Part shown: one piece after another, positions 1-10,900 of the stretch
Position numbering within the stretch: position 1 is the first letter of the stretch
How the letters are laid out: every line of letters begins with the position of its first letter
Origin: JAJPXC01 sp964562375
GTDB lineage: Bacteria; Bacteroidota; Bacteroidia; Bacteroidales; Muribaculaceae
Assembly (NCBI GenBank): GCA_964562375.1
Contig: CAZLSW010000014.1
Location: forward strand, 1-54,216
Direction of reading: 5' to 3'
DNA: 54,216 nt
Notes under the pieces: model-generated
What the model was told of the DNA's origin: nothing
Databases searched by the model: none
Seen by the model: the letters and a program-made list of their open reading frames with translations, nothing else
Program-made: the position numbers and the translations under genes

Positions 1-88
1 TTAAACATTTTGAGGCTCAGGCCTCGTGGACTTTAAAAATTTACCGAAGTATTGTAACATACAATAACAGGAATCTGAATCACGCAAG

Positions 89-3000
89 ATGAAACGTATT
101 GCATTTGCCATGACGTTGGCCGCTTTGGCTTGCGTCACTTCGTTGGCTACAGCCGCCACGGTTGTCTCTTCGGGAGAGTGGTGGCTTGTGGACCAAACGC
201 GCACTTACTGTGGTCGAAACGAAAACGAACCGCTTACACGAGTGCTTTTCAACACACAAAATTGGACCTCTTTCAGCCAAACCGAGTACCCGCAAATGAT
301 ATCCGACGACAACTACTATGCCGTGGGTTTTCGCCTGTATTTCAACGCGATGAACAGCGAGCAGCTCGTCACCAAGCTGAAGGCTTTCGTTAAAGTTTAC
401 CCCCAGAACGTGGCAGTGATGGGAACCGATGGCAACGTCTTCTGGACATCGGGCAACCCTCTGCGAGGCAACCAAGGCTCCGGCACCATCGGTGGCGGTT
501 GCGGTATAGACGAGGCGATAGACTTGGGCGTGTGGGATCATCGCGCGCCGCTTAACGCCGACAACCAAACGATTTTCTCCCTCGGTGAAATCGCCGCCAA
601 TCCCGCCAACGGCTCCTACTGGGAGGTGAAAATCTCCCCCACCGTCGCCCGACAGATATACGCCAGCTTGTCAAAGGTTTACAACAACCTTAAAGATGTG
701 CTGGGTGAAACCGACGCCAACACCTATTTCGACCCTCGATTCTACCTTTACATCTGTGCCGATATCGACGCCAACGCCTCCACCAATGACGGCCAAGGCA
801 ACTATGCGCAGGTGGGAGCCGTGGTCGAAAAAATCAAGATGGGCCCTAATAGCTGGAGCGGCGTGTCAACCATCAACGCCAAGAGCGCTTACTGGGACCG
901 CTGGAGCACGGCCCTCGACGGGGACGTAATCACGGCCGCGAATCGCTACCACTACTTCCAGAAGGATCAGAGAGAGCTGACGCGCCCCATCCTGCCTGAG
1001 CGCGTGTTTATGTTCACCCCCTACGACGGCTATTCGCGCTACTATCGTATCCCGGGCTTGAGCGACCTTTCGGACGGCACCCTTGTGGTGACTTCCGACG
1101 CTCGCAAGTATCACAACCACGACGTGCGTAACGACTTTGACATCCTCTCACGCACCTCCAGCGACAACGGCCGCACCTGGACCAACGCGGCCATCCTCGC
1201 CCAAGGGCGTGGCTTGAACGGCACCGGCTACGACTGCTCGTCGAACGACAAGGACGACAGCGGGCAGTTTAAGGTGTTCGGCTACGGCGACTGCGCGGTG
1301 TGCGACCTCGCCACGCCGGGCAACGTGCTGTCGGTGTTCATCGGCGGCAACGCCCTGAGCTCCTATTCCGACGGCCCCTCGGTGTATTACGCCGTGTCGA
1401 CAACCACTGGCCGCTCGTGGAGCGAGCCCAAGATGATTCCGCAGGAGCTTTTCGCCACCAACAGTGCCGGCACGCAGGCCGACGGCTACGACTTGAAGTA
1501 CATGGTAGCCTGTCCCGGTCCTGGCCGCATGCTCAAGGTGGAGTCGGGCCACTTGGCCGGAAAAATCCTCCTTTGCTGCTACTCTTGGATCAACAACGCC
1601 AACACTTACGGGCCGCTTTACATCTTGGCTTACGACGAGAATACCGACACCTGGGAGCGCCTCACCTATATGGGTCGCCTCTACGACTGCGGTTTCGGCG
1701 AGTCGCAGATGGTGCAGATCGACGACGAGACGTTCATCATCTCCACCCGCAACGAGTATGGCTCGGCCGGTGGCACCTCGGGGCGCAGCAATCCCCGTAA
1801 GTGGCTGCGCTTGAAGTTGACACAGTACAACGGCTCGTGGTACTATCCCTCGTGGACATCCAGCTCCACCAACTCACAGCAGACGCTTAGCCGCCATACA
1901 TCGGGCACGCAAGGAAGTGAGTGGAATCGCACCACCGTGTGGACTCTCAACGAGCTAACCAACGGCGACAACGGCTTTGCAACGGGCGCTGGCACGTGCA
2001 ACTCCAACTTTATCGTGATGGAGGCCCTCAACTCCTCGGGCGCGAAGGAGAAATACCTTGTGCAGACCGCCGCAACCGCCACCAGACCGTCCATCGGCCA
2101 GCTCGACCAAAGCTCGCGCGCCGGCCTGTACATCAAGGCCGCGCCCCTGAGCGACATTATCTCGGGCAGCAGCACAACGCTTAACTGGGTGACGGGCAAG
2201 GAGATGTCGATGAACCAATACGCCGCTTGCTACTCCTGCCTGTCGGCTCAGAAGGACGGTAACATCGGTATCGTGATCGAGGAGCACCCGCTTCCTTACC
2301 GCCCGGCAGCTTACGACGACTGCACCGTGGGAAAGCGCGACTACCTCTACAACATTTATTATTACTCGGTGCCCATCGAGTTTATCACCGAAAACACGGT
2401 GCAGACAATTGTGGATCCACGCACGCTCGACAAGCCTGATATCGACCCCGAGAACTCCACCTTCCGTATCGAGATTCTCGACACCGAGAACGCCACCGGC
2501 AAGCTGATGGAAGGCTCCACGCGGCGCCTGCCGTCGGTCACCGTCAGCATCGACCCCGAGAAAATCTCGGTGCTCGACGGCGAGCACTGGCGATTGGAGT
2601 TCCAAGTGTATTTCCGCAACTCGGGTAGCTCCACCGGCTCCACCCTGTCGCTCAACGCTTGCCCCAGCGACGAAAATTCCACCAATTTCGCCGGCGTCAA
2701 CGACACTTACACTGGTTACGGCTACTGGAGCGACTCGGAGGTCGCTGATTTCAACCAGGTGACTTTCGACATCCCGGGGATGAGCGAGAAAACCGATTTC
2801 GCCAACCGCGACTCCTACGTGATCGTGGCTTGGGTGGCCGTTTATGACGCCGATGGCAACTTGACCGACAAGAGCCTGGTGAACAACACCGGCTACTACG
2901 CCGTGGCCCCAGCCCGCAAATTGATCGTGAAGGTGCGTCCCGAGAAGGTAGAGGCCGATGTAACTATACGCACATCGCTCGCCGTGGCCCATGCCGACAC

Positions 3001-4297
3001 CCAGATGTACGTGCGTCCCAGCGACTGGAGCGACAACTACGACTCGGAGCACTATCCGGTGGACATGCAAGCCATCATCTCCGACGGGGTAAAGGCAACA
3101 TTCCTTGGCTTTAACCTCGATGGTGAAACCAAGCCTACCACCACCGAAACCGGTGCCCTGAACAAAAACGATCAGACCCTCCTGCGCAACCAGACATTCC
3201 TCGAGTACCATCCCAAGGAGGATGCCTGGACCAAGGACGAGGTTAAAATATTCCACGCCAAGGAGTATGACGACGCCGAGCAGCTGCGCATCTACATCCC
3301 CAACGTTGAGACACTCCCCGGCGACGAGGACGACCACGACTGTATCACCGTATACGCGTGGTTCAACCTCTTGGGCGGTATCTACACCGAGGGCCACACG
3401 GGCTACATCTACGGCGAGAGCGACGACACCCACGCCATGTGGAGCTCGGACAACGACCGAATCCAGTCGCCCGACAAATACAAGCAGTGGCCCGAAAAGT
3501 GGCCCGAACCACAAGTCGACCTGATGGAATACCCCGACTACCGCGTGAATCGCGCCAACAACGACCTGACGTTCCACTACGACTACCAAACCGAGATGGG
3601 TTACACCTACATCGACCTGGTGTTGATCCCCGACGAGTGGACATACGGCAAGTCGGGCGTCCTCGCCATGTGGGAGCAATCCACCAATGGTGTTTATACC
3701 CCCACCAAGCTCTCACGCTTGTTGCCCGGCAACGATACAGAAACCGAGGCCATCGACTATATGCGTATCACTGGCGTTGAAAGCGCGGCGGCGGCCACCA
3801 GCGACGACCTCCTGTGGTACGACTCCTACAAACTCCCCGCGGCCATCAACCACCGATTGATGACCCACCACTCGTTCCCCAACTACGAGCCCTCGGAGAA
3901 CAACGAAAACCTCGGCTTGCTGTCGCTGATGCTCTTCGACCAACGTCCCACCGACTCCGAGATCGCCACAGCTATCTCGGAAGTTACCGCCTCGCTCAAC
4001 GCCGGCACCCCAGGCTCTTCGGAAGATGCTGGAGGCAGCGTGGGTAGCCGCTCGGTGCGCCTGGAGGCAACGGCGTCGACTTCCGACGACAACTATCTCT
4101 ACCGCATCGACTATCCCATCAAGGCCTCCTACGACCCCACGCAGATGACAGGCATCGGCACTCTCGTTGACGACACCCTCGTCGAATATCCCGCCGAGTA
4201 CTACGACTTGATGGGGCGCCGCGTGCAGCACCCCTCGCCCGGCCAGATCTACATCCTGCGCCAAGGCCCCGAGGCCACGAAAATATTGGCCAAGTAG
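89..4297 (+). CDS. Secreted exo-alpha-sialidase with C-terminal sorting tail
   Basis: 1402-residue protein with a signal peptide (residues 1-22, MKRIAFAMTLAALACV then TATA). The middle carries sialidase marks: the FRIP-type motif YRIPGL near residue 319, Asp-boxes SSDNGRTW (357-364) and STTTGRSW (437-444), and GFGESQMVQIDD near 535 followed by STRN, which fits the family's catalytic Glu/Arg segment. Sialidases (EC 3.2.1.18, GH33-like) release terminal sialic acid from host glycans. The first 300 residues and the region after about 760 have no domain I recognise. The last 35 residues (DLMGRRVQHPSPGQIYIL and ATKILAK) match the tail style of type IX secretion substrates. The gene stands alone. 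A small hairpin at 12-25 lies upstream and a REP-like array starts on its stop codon. Family assignment is solid; substrate preference is inferred. Confidence 0.85.
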   Translation: MKRIAFAMTLAALACVTSLATAATVVSSGEWWLVDQTRTYCGRNENEPLTRVLFNTQNWTSFSQTEYPQMISDDNYYAVGFRLYFNAMNSEQLVTKLKAFVKVYPQNVAVMGTDGNVFWTSGNPLRGNQGSGTIGGGCGIDEAIDLGVWDHRAPLNADNQTIFSLGEIAANPANGSYWEVKISPTVARQIYASLSKVYNNLKDVLGETDANTYFDPRFYLYICADIDANASTNDGQGNYAQVGAVVEKIKMGPNSWSGVSTINAKSAYWDRWSTALDGDVITAANRYHYFQKDQRELTRPILPERVFMFTPYDGYSRYYRIPGLSDLSDGTLVVTSDARKYHNHDVRNDFDILSRTSSDNGRTWTNAAILAQGRGLNGTGYDCSSNDKDDSGQFKVFGYGDCAVCDLATPGNVLSVFIGGNALSSYSDGPSVYYAVSTTTGRSWSEPKMIPQELFATNSAGTQADGYDLKYMVACPGPGRMLKVESGHLAGKILLCCYSWINNANTYGPLYILAYDENTDTWERLTYMGRLYDCGFGESQMVQIDDETFIISTRNEYGSAGGTSGRSNPRKWLRLKLTQYNGSWYYPSWTSSSTNSQQTLSRHTSGTQGSEWNRTTVWTLNELTNGDNGFATGAGTCNSNFIVMEALNSSGAKEKYLVQTAATATRPSIGQLDQSSRAGLYIKAAPLSDIISGSSTTLNWVTGKEMSMNQYAACYSCLSAQKDGNIGIVIEEHPLPYRPAAYDDCTVGKRDYLYNIYYYSVPIEFITENTVQTIVDPRTLDKPDIDPENSTFRIEILDTENATGKLMEGSTRRLPSVTVSIDPEKISVLDGEHWRLEFQVYFRNSGSSTGSTLSLNACPSDENSTNFAGVNDTYTGYGYWSDSEVADFNQVTFDIPGMSEKTDFANRDSYVIVAWVAVYDADGNLTDKSLVNNTGYYAVAPARKLIVKVRPEKVEADVTIRTSLAVAHADTQMYVRPSDWSDNYDSEHYPVDMQAIISDGVKATFLGFNLDGETKPTTTETGALNKNDQTLLRNQTFLEYHPKEDAWTKDEVKIFHAKEYDDAEQLRIYIPNVETLPGDEDDHDCITVYAWFNLLGGIYTEGHTGYIYGESDDTHAMWSSDNDRIQSPDKYKQWPEKWPEPQVDLMEYPDYRVNRANNDLTFHYDYQTEMGYTYIDLVLIPDEWTYGKSGVLAMWEQSTNGVYTPTKLSRLLPGNDTETEAIDYMRITGVESAAAATSDDLLWYDSYKLPAAINHRLMTHHSFPNYEPSENNENLGLLSLMLFDQRPTDSEIATAISEVTASLNAGTPGSSEDAGGSVGSRSVRLEATASTSDDNYLYRIDYPIKASYDPTQMTGIGTLVDDTLVEYPAEYYDLMGRRVQHPSPGQIYILRQGPEATKILAK

Positions 4298-4420
4298 GAG
4301 GTCGGGCCGTGTCGGCCCGACGTATTGGCTAAGTAGGAGGTCGGGCCGTGTCGGCCCGACGGTATCTCGCTGTTCCGCCGGCACGGCGGAACCTCCTACT
4401 TGATCCGTGTCGGCCCGACG
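4293..4420 (+). repeat. REP/BIME-like hairpin cluster 1
   Basis: Four units of a palindrome with a conserved foot AAGTAGGA. Unit 1 (4293-4321) begins on the last Lys codon and stop codon of the sialidase gene. Unit 2 (4331-4360) follows at a 39-bp period and carries a copy of the preceding TATTGGCTAAG, so the gene's own 3' end has been duplicated. Unit 3 (4372-4401) is inverted and has a different stem (TTCCGCC/GGCGGAA instead of TCGGGCC/GGCCCGA), with both arms changed. Unit 4 (about 4406-4420) is a half. The GTAG at the hairpin foot and the head-to-head arrangement match REP/BIME elements mobilised by RAYT transposases in other bacteria. The same family lies at 46308-46493. Confidence 0.8.
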
Positions 4421-4534
4421 GTATCTCGCAGTCCCGACGCCACCGTCTTCACCGTCGACCTCGAGGAAGAGTAGCGCCCCGCTATCCCGATAAAATAAGG
4501 GTATTGACGGTTGGATCTACCCTATGGCTACCCG
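4421..4534. other. Spacer with possible coding remnant
   Basis: Between the hairpin cluster and the tRNA terminator there is no gene. A short open stretch 4430-4474 translates on the + strand as SPDATVFTVDLEEE and a stop. It reads like the C-terminus of a protein but has no upstream frame, so it could be a relic cut off by the repeat cluster or chance. Confidence 0.3.
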
Positions 4535-4580
4535 ATAAAAAGAAACCACCTTCAACTCAACGAGTTGAAGGTGGTTTCTT
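4535..4580 (-). terminator. Rho-independent terminator of tRNA-Leu
   Basis: An 18-bp perfect stem (4541-4558 with 4562-4579) and a 3-nt loop lie directly after the tRNA 3' end. On the minus strand they are followed by TTTTT (4536-4540). Confidence 0.85.
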
Positions 4581-4581
4581 G

Positions 4582-4663
4582 TACCCAGACCCGGGATCGA
4601 ACCGGGATGGATTGCTCCACTGGTGTTTGAGACCAGCGCGTCTACCGATTCCGCCATCTGGGC
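4582..4663 (-). tRNA. tRNA-Leu(CAA)
   Basis: 82-nt class II tRNA read on the minus strand. The acceptor stem GCCCAGA/TCTGGGT has a G-U closing pair and discriminator A at 4582. The anticodon arm is CTGGT-CTCAAAC-ACCAG, giving anticodon CAA and decoding UUG. The long variable arm and the T arm with GGTTCGATCCC are present. CCA is not encoded. It has its own promoter and terminator, so it is a single-gene transcription unit. Confidence 0.95.
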
Positions 4664-4673
4664 TTTTGCTCGG

Positions 4674-4705
4674 CAAAGGTAACACTTTTTTCCGATTCCA
4701 CAAAA
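4674..4705 (-). promoter_or_regulatory. Bacteroidetes-type promoter of tRNA-Leu
   Basis: On the minus strand a -7 box TACCTTTG (4681-4674) and a -33 TTTG (4704-4701) are separated by 19 bp. This is a perfect match to the TTTG/TAnnTTTG consensus, 10 nt before the tRNA. Confidence 0.85.
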
Positions 4706-4712
4706 TTTACCC

Positions 4713-4733
4713 GTGAAATCGCCTCGATTTCAC
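4713..4733. repeat. Perfect 9-bp hairpin
   Basis: GTGAAATCG and CGATTTCAC are separated by CCT, just upstream of the tRNA promoter. Function unknown; it could bind a regulator or be a relic of the spacer repeats. Confidence 0.5.
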
Positions 4734-4783
4734 GCTTCACCCCCACATTCCCCCCGCGCGGACGCTTGGGTTATCCTCGCGAG

Positions 4784-4823
4784 CTCGATTTCCCTCGATT
4801 TCCCTCGACTTCCCTCGATTTCA
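4784..4823. repeat. 10-bp tandem repeat (CTCGATTTCC x4)
   Basis: Four consecutive 10-mers with one or two changes in non-coding spacer. This is one of many short tandem repeat tracts in this window. Confidence 0.75.
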
Positions 4824-4844
4824 GTCGACACCCAGCCACAAGAA

Positions 4845-4874
4845 AGCCCCGCCGGGCTTGCGCCAGGCGAGGCT
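4845..4874 (-). terminator. Terminator of the GH53 gene
   Basis: On the minus strand AGCCTCGCC pairs with GGCGGGGCT (one mismatch) and is followed by TTCTT. The same stem (perfect) follows the other giant gene at 47816-47844, so the two terminators look related. Confidence 0.7.
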
Positions 4875-4910
4875 ATTAACTTTAAACCTTAAACTTTAAG
4901 CTTTAAGCCT
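4875..4910. repeat. Heptamer tandem repeat (CTTTAAA/CTTTAAG)
   Basis: About four 7-bp units of CTTTAAR type lie between the terminator and the stop codon of the GH53 gene. Same style as the tracts at 40229 and 43940. Confidence 0.6.
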
Positions 4911-4915
4911 ATCGT

Positions 4916-7900
4916 TTAATACAGGATCTTCTCGGCAGTCTTGCCCTCGACGCGGATGTAGAACGTGCCGTGAACAGGCTTGCGGATGCGCATCCCTTGC
5001 AGGTTGAAGTACATCACGTCGGTGTCAGCCTCAGCGCCTAGGCCCTCAATGCCAGTCTGCTGGTTCTCAGAGGTGTACACGGTGAAGACGGGGGAGTCGG
5101 GATTGAGCACGAGATCCATGTTCACGTTGTCGTACCCATCCTCGGGTGCCCACATGTTGTACAGCGCCGAGTCGTCGGTGTTCTCGGAAACCTCCGTAGC
5201 CGTGTTATCGGCAGCTTCCTCTACACCTGTGGAGTAGCGCACGCTCCACTCGCGGTCGGCGATAGCGTACGGGGTGTTAGCGTCCATCGTCACACCATTG
5301 ATGAAGTAGCGGTCCACGCAGCTTTCGTCGGTGTAAGTGAGGCGGTAGAAGTCCATCGAATCCGTGGAGTCGTCATCCTCCTCCTCGGCCTTGATGCGAA
5401 CGGACGTTGACGACGAGCTGTCATCCAGCCAATTGTTAGCGGCGCAAGCCAGATAGAGGATCTTGGGGCCGGTCATCCAGGCCTCGCCGGTGGTCGGGTC
5501 GTACCATACGGTGTTCCAAGCGTCGGCGTCCGACGTGTTCCAGCCGGCCTTCGTTGCCGAGGTCATCACGTTCATCTTGTTCTTCACGCCGTTGGTCAAG
5601 CCTGCGTTGCCCACGCGGGTCTCGTTCGACTCGCCAGCGTTGAGCACGAAGTAGCAAGATTTCCAGTGGTCCATGCGGCCGGTAAGCTCGAGGTAGTAGA
5701 GCGGCGAGCCGTCCTCCTCGATGTAGTTCATCTTGCGGGAGTCGTTGACGGTAGTGCCCTCGACCGAGTTGAGGAAGTGCACGGAGGTCACCTCGGGGGT
5801 AGCCCACGGGTTGGTGGAGGAGGTGGTGATGATAAGCTCCTTGGTCGTGTAGTTCCACCACCAGTAGTACTCGCTGGTGACAGCGGTGGCAGTGTTAGAG
5901 GCGTCGGCCTGGTAGGTGAGGTCGGTCATGGTCTCGACAGCCACGGCCGCGCCATTAGCGTAGTCGTCGTCATACTTGTCGGTGACATAGAAGTTCTGCC
6001 CCGCGGTCGTTGCGATACCAGTTACATAATAGGTGTCGCAATCCTGGGTCATCTGATAATACTCGGTGAAGGGGCAAGTGCTGTCGTCGGTGATTGCGAA
6101 CTCGCCAGTGGATTTGCGGAACCAGAAGTAGTTGCCCGTCGAAACCGATGCCGAGATTTTCTTCATGTTGCTTCGGTCGTAAGACGAGGAGCTATTCGTA
6201 GTAACTGTAGTTGAATAAATCGTATTCAATGCCGAAACAGCATCTGAAGTGTGATAATGGGAGTATTGGCTTGAACCTGTGGTCACGCGGATGGTGAATC
6301 CATAGTTCTTGGCATAGGTTAAGTCGGTAGACAAAACATAGCCGGTTGTTCCTGTTCCAACCTCACACCAGAATACATCATCATCGGAGCTGTGCATCCA
6401 CTCAACGGAAGGAACATTGCTACCGCTCGTGCTGTTGTTGGATTTGTAGAATACAAGGCGAACATACTTGCTATAGGTGCCGCTATAACCATAGTCGTTG
6501 GTGTAGGGATCTTCTGCAACGCTGAAATCAACGGCAGGGCCAGAGCAGATATAGAAGTCGTGCTGGGCGGAGCCCGAGATGTTGAGGATGGAGGTGGCGG
6601 GGTCGAAGGTAATGAGCCAGTCGGTGGAAGGACGCTCGGAGAGCCAAAGCGACATATCCTTGGAGGCATTGTCGCCGACGGTGAGTTGGAAGTCCTCGCC
6701 GTGCCATACGTTGTACTCGTCGGAGCCGTCGATCACGGGCGCGCCATACTTGACGCTCCAGTCACCGTTGGTGATATGGCCCAGGTAGCAGCCGCCGTTG
6801 TCGGCGTCCCAAGCGTTAACCATATCATCGGTAAACCGGTACTGATACGTGCCGTCGCTCTTCCGTGTCATCTTCCACGCGTCGCTAACGGTCGAGTTGG
6901 TCCAATCCCCGGCATACCCCACGAGATACAAGTTCCCATCGGTGATCTTCAGAGTGTTGTCGGCGGGGTTGAAGGTGAGGGTCCAACTCTCCTCGGGCTG
7001 CTGGGTGAGGGTCATAACAAGGTTGTCGCCATAACCGCCAGCGGTGAGGGTAAAGAGGGTGTTGAGCCATACATTCCAGTTGTCGGTAACCTCGTCACCA
7101 TCGCTGTTGGTATAGGCGGCGGTTGCGCCATACTTCTTATTCCAGGTACCGTTGGTGATGTTGCCGAACGACAGGTAAGCTGTTTCGTCGGTCCAGGCGT
7201 TGATCATGTCGGCGGTGAACTCGAGCGAATAGGTGCCGCTCTCCTCGTCGTAAACTAGTTGGTTGGCCTCGGAGAGGTTCCAGTCGCCGTTATAGCCGGC
7301 GAGGTAGAGGTTGGTGTCGTAGATGATCACGGTTCCAGCCACGGGGTCGTAGCAGAGTTGCCAAGAGGTGGAGGGTTGAACGTCGAGCCACATCTCCAAT
7401 CCGGTAGCGTCGGCATCGCCAGTCGTGACGGTGAACGACGGGCCACCCCAGATGTTGAAGGTAGTTTTGTCGGTACTATCCTCGGTGTAGCCAAGCTCGG
7501 CGCCGTATTTGGTCTTCCACTGGCTTGTGGTAAGGTAGCCAAGGGCGAAGCCTACCTGAGTGCCGCCAGCAACGTAATCGTTGTAGGCGTCAACCATGTC
7601 CTGAGTGAACTGGTAGGTATAAGTGCCGTCGTCGTTGAGTGTCATCTTCCAGTCGTCGGAGATGCTGAAGGTCTGAGCGTCTTTCACGCCGTAGCCCACG
7701 AGGTAGAGGTTGCCGTCTTCCGGCTCAGTGATCGTGATTTCACGAGTGTTGGCGTTGAAGGTCACGATCCAGTTGGCCTTGGGAGCCTCGGCAAGGGTAA
7801 GCGAGGCTTGATCGCTGGTGGTGAGGGTAAGAACAAAGGTGTGGTCCTTCCAGATCTTGTAAGGAGCGGAATCGTCACCCTCGAAGGTGTAATCGGTGGG

Positions 7901-10900
7901 AGTGCCATACTTGGTCGTCCAGTCGCCGTTGGTGATGTAACCGAACGAGAAACCGTTGTTGGTGCCACCGCCGTCGACATAAGCGAGGTAGTTGTTGTAG
8001 GCGGTGACCATATCGTCGGTGAAGTTGAACGTGTATACGTCGTTCTCCTCGTCGTAGGTGAGTTTCCACGTGTCGTTGAGGGTCCAGTTGCAGTTGTCAA
8101 TGTAGTCGCTCTCACCCCAGGTGCTTTCCACGTAGCCGTAGCCAGCGAGATACAGCGAGTTGGTGTCGCCTGTCGAACCACCCTCAACGGCCGTGCCGGT
8201 GATACGCAGGGTCTGGGTCGTAACATCAAAAGTCAATACCCAGTCGGTGTTAGGCTCTTCGGTGAGCATCAGCTTGTAGGTGTCGCTGTCCGAGGTGCCC
8301 TTGTAAAGCACGAAGTCGTAGTCGAGCCATACGTTGCAGTTAGCGTCGGTATAGTCGGTGGGACCGCCGTAGCGGGGATTCCACGTCTGGGTAACGAGGT
8401 TGCCAAGGGTGAAACCGTTGGAAGCCCCACTCTCAACGTAAGCGGCGTAAGTGTCGAGCATATCCTGCGTGAACGCCAGAGAATAGGTGCCGTCGCCGTT
8501 GTTAGTGAGCTTCCACGTGTCGTTGAGGGTAAAGTTGCGGTTGTCCTCGTAGCCGTCGGTCCCGTAAGTGCCTACCACATAGCCGTAGCCGGCCAACCAC
8601 AAGTCGTCGTAGGTCACATCGGCCTCGGTAACGACCGTGTACTTATAGGTGCTACCTGCGGTGAACGTGTCGGTATCGCCAGCGGTCGTCGAATCATAAA
8701 CATAGGAGCCGTTGGAGAAGGTCACGGTAGAGGGCTTGGAGGTGAGGGAAACAGTCACCTCCCAGAGGCTAGTTGACTCGTTGTAGGTCATGCGCACAGC
8801 CGGCCACTCGCCAACCAGCAGATTTCCGCTCGCGTCATAGAACGAAGCGAATACGGTCGACCACTCGGTCACCTCATTGTTGTAGTAGACGGTGTAATCG
8901 GTAGTAGCTGTCGTGGTACCCCAGCTTGAAGGATAGGACGAAGAGCTACTTGAGAGGTAAAGAGTGTTGGTTTCAGCGTTGTACCAGGTGTAGTAGCCCG
9001 TAATCGAAGAATTATATTTCCAGAATTTGCCTTTTTCGTCAAGGGCATATTCTGTTTCCGTATCAAGCTCAAACCAAGCGTTTGAGGCATAGCTTTCAGT
9101 GCCCCAAGTGGCGTTCTTCATCACTACGCCATCCTTCATATCGGCCTTAGGATAGGTGGTGGCGGCATCGGAGCGGAAGATGGTGGAGCTACCATTATAG
9201 GAATTAAGCGTAATGGTGAAATCGGAACCCGCTGTGTTATTATACATATACAAGGTGTAGAACACTTCCTCAGTGTCCTCCTCGGTGGTTGTGTAGCAGT
9301 TGATCGTGCCAGTAGTGGGATTCAAGGTGATTTCCCAAGTAGCGGCATAGGGAAGAGCGAAATAAGTGCCATCATCAGCCGAGGTATAGGCTTGGGTAAC
9401 GCCATTCACGACGCTCGACGAGGGTGTAATCACACCGCTGATGCCAGTGTAAGAATCGGCTGTGGTGGTAAACAAGCAAATCCAAAGATTGCTCGAGCAA
9501 TCCACTGAGGTGGTGTAAAGACCAGTAGCGGGGTGATATGTAAGTGCGTCAGGAGCCGAGGTACTCTCGGTGTGACCGCCGCCAATGACGTACCAGGAGG
9601 TAGTGGTGTCGCCAGTGTTGTCATCGTCGCCACTGTCGTCGCCACTGTCGTCGCCGCTATCCGATGAGCCGTTGAGGGTAAACTCGGTCAAGCCGCCGTC
9701 GGGGAATGAGGAATTGGTCTTTACCACGTCCCACCAAGTATTGGGGTAGGCGTATTCACGAGCCCAAGAGTTAGAAGTACCAAGATAGCCAGGGACATCA
9801 TAAACAGCTGCCATTTGGTAGCTATCATAATTGTAAGCCAAAGGCTCCCAATAGAACATTCCCACACATTTTGTTGCGTCCTTGTAATTGGTAAGAATCC
9901 ATTCGGTATAGGCTTGGATGTCGGTGTTACACTGCTTTATGCATTCTTGATGAGAAGTGCCACTTGCAGAGGATGAGTAGTCGCAACGCATACCCATCTC
10001 AGAAAGAATAGTCTTGTAACCCAAGTTGTTAATCCCATCAATAATAGTGGAAAGGTAACCTGCGCGAGTAGCCCAATCGGCTGTATTGTCCTCGGTTGCC
10101 CAAATAGGATAAGCCGAAAGGCCCACGAGGTCCATCTTGATGCCGGCGTTTTTGATAATGCCCACAGCCCAATAAGCCTTGGAGTTGGAAAGGCCACTGC
10201 TCGAGGGGCAACCTTCGCCGTGATGGTAAATCACCTTGGCATTGGGATAATAAGTTTTTACCATATCGTAACCAGCGTTAAAGTAGGTTACAAAATTGCT
10301 TGCTCCACTCGAGGAAATACCACCAGCATAAGCAAATGACGAAGCCGTGCCGCCGGAGGATGAAGGAAGGGTATAGAGTAACATACCTGTGTTGTTCTCG
10401 TTGCCGATCTGCACCCATTGCACGTTAATGTCGTTGGCCACGCAGGCTTCCATCACCTCTTTTACATGAGCCTCGATTTTGGCAGTAACCTGAGCGACGC
10501 TTGTGCATGATGCCCAATCAGATGGTACTGTTTGGCGCTCCGGGTCACACCAAGTATCTGACAAATGGAAGTCGATCATAAATCGGTGACCGTTGGCGCT
10601 CAATTCCTTAGCAATAGCCAATACGTCATCAGTATCGTCATAACCCAAGGTGTTGGTGAAAGAGGTAGTCGAGGTGGCAGAGCCTAATTTGGCCGAGAAA
10701 CCATTCTTTACCAATGAGCCAGAGGGATTAACCCATACGCGCAAGCGAATGGCGTCAACACCGTAATTATAAAGAATGTCTTTTTGGGTAGTGAGGTTTG
10801 ACTTATAGCTCGACGTATTTACAGAACAAAAATACGGGGTGCCATTGTCGTTCACGCGCGTGTACCAACTCACGTCAGCACCCAACGCGAAATCCGGGTA

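Noticed and set aside
1955..3679. Long minus-strand ORF of 574 codons inside the sialidase gene.
   Set aside because: Antisense shadow of a high-GC gene; Val/His/Gly-rich with no domain. The same holds for long shadows at 7259-8776, 12826-13998, 19092-20219, 42304-43329 and 51368-52591.
9601..9665. Simple repeat in the GH53 gene seen as a mobile repeat.
   Set aside because: It encodes the Ser/Asp-rich linker between the catalytic domain and the modules, a common feature of secreted enzymes.
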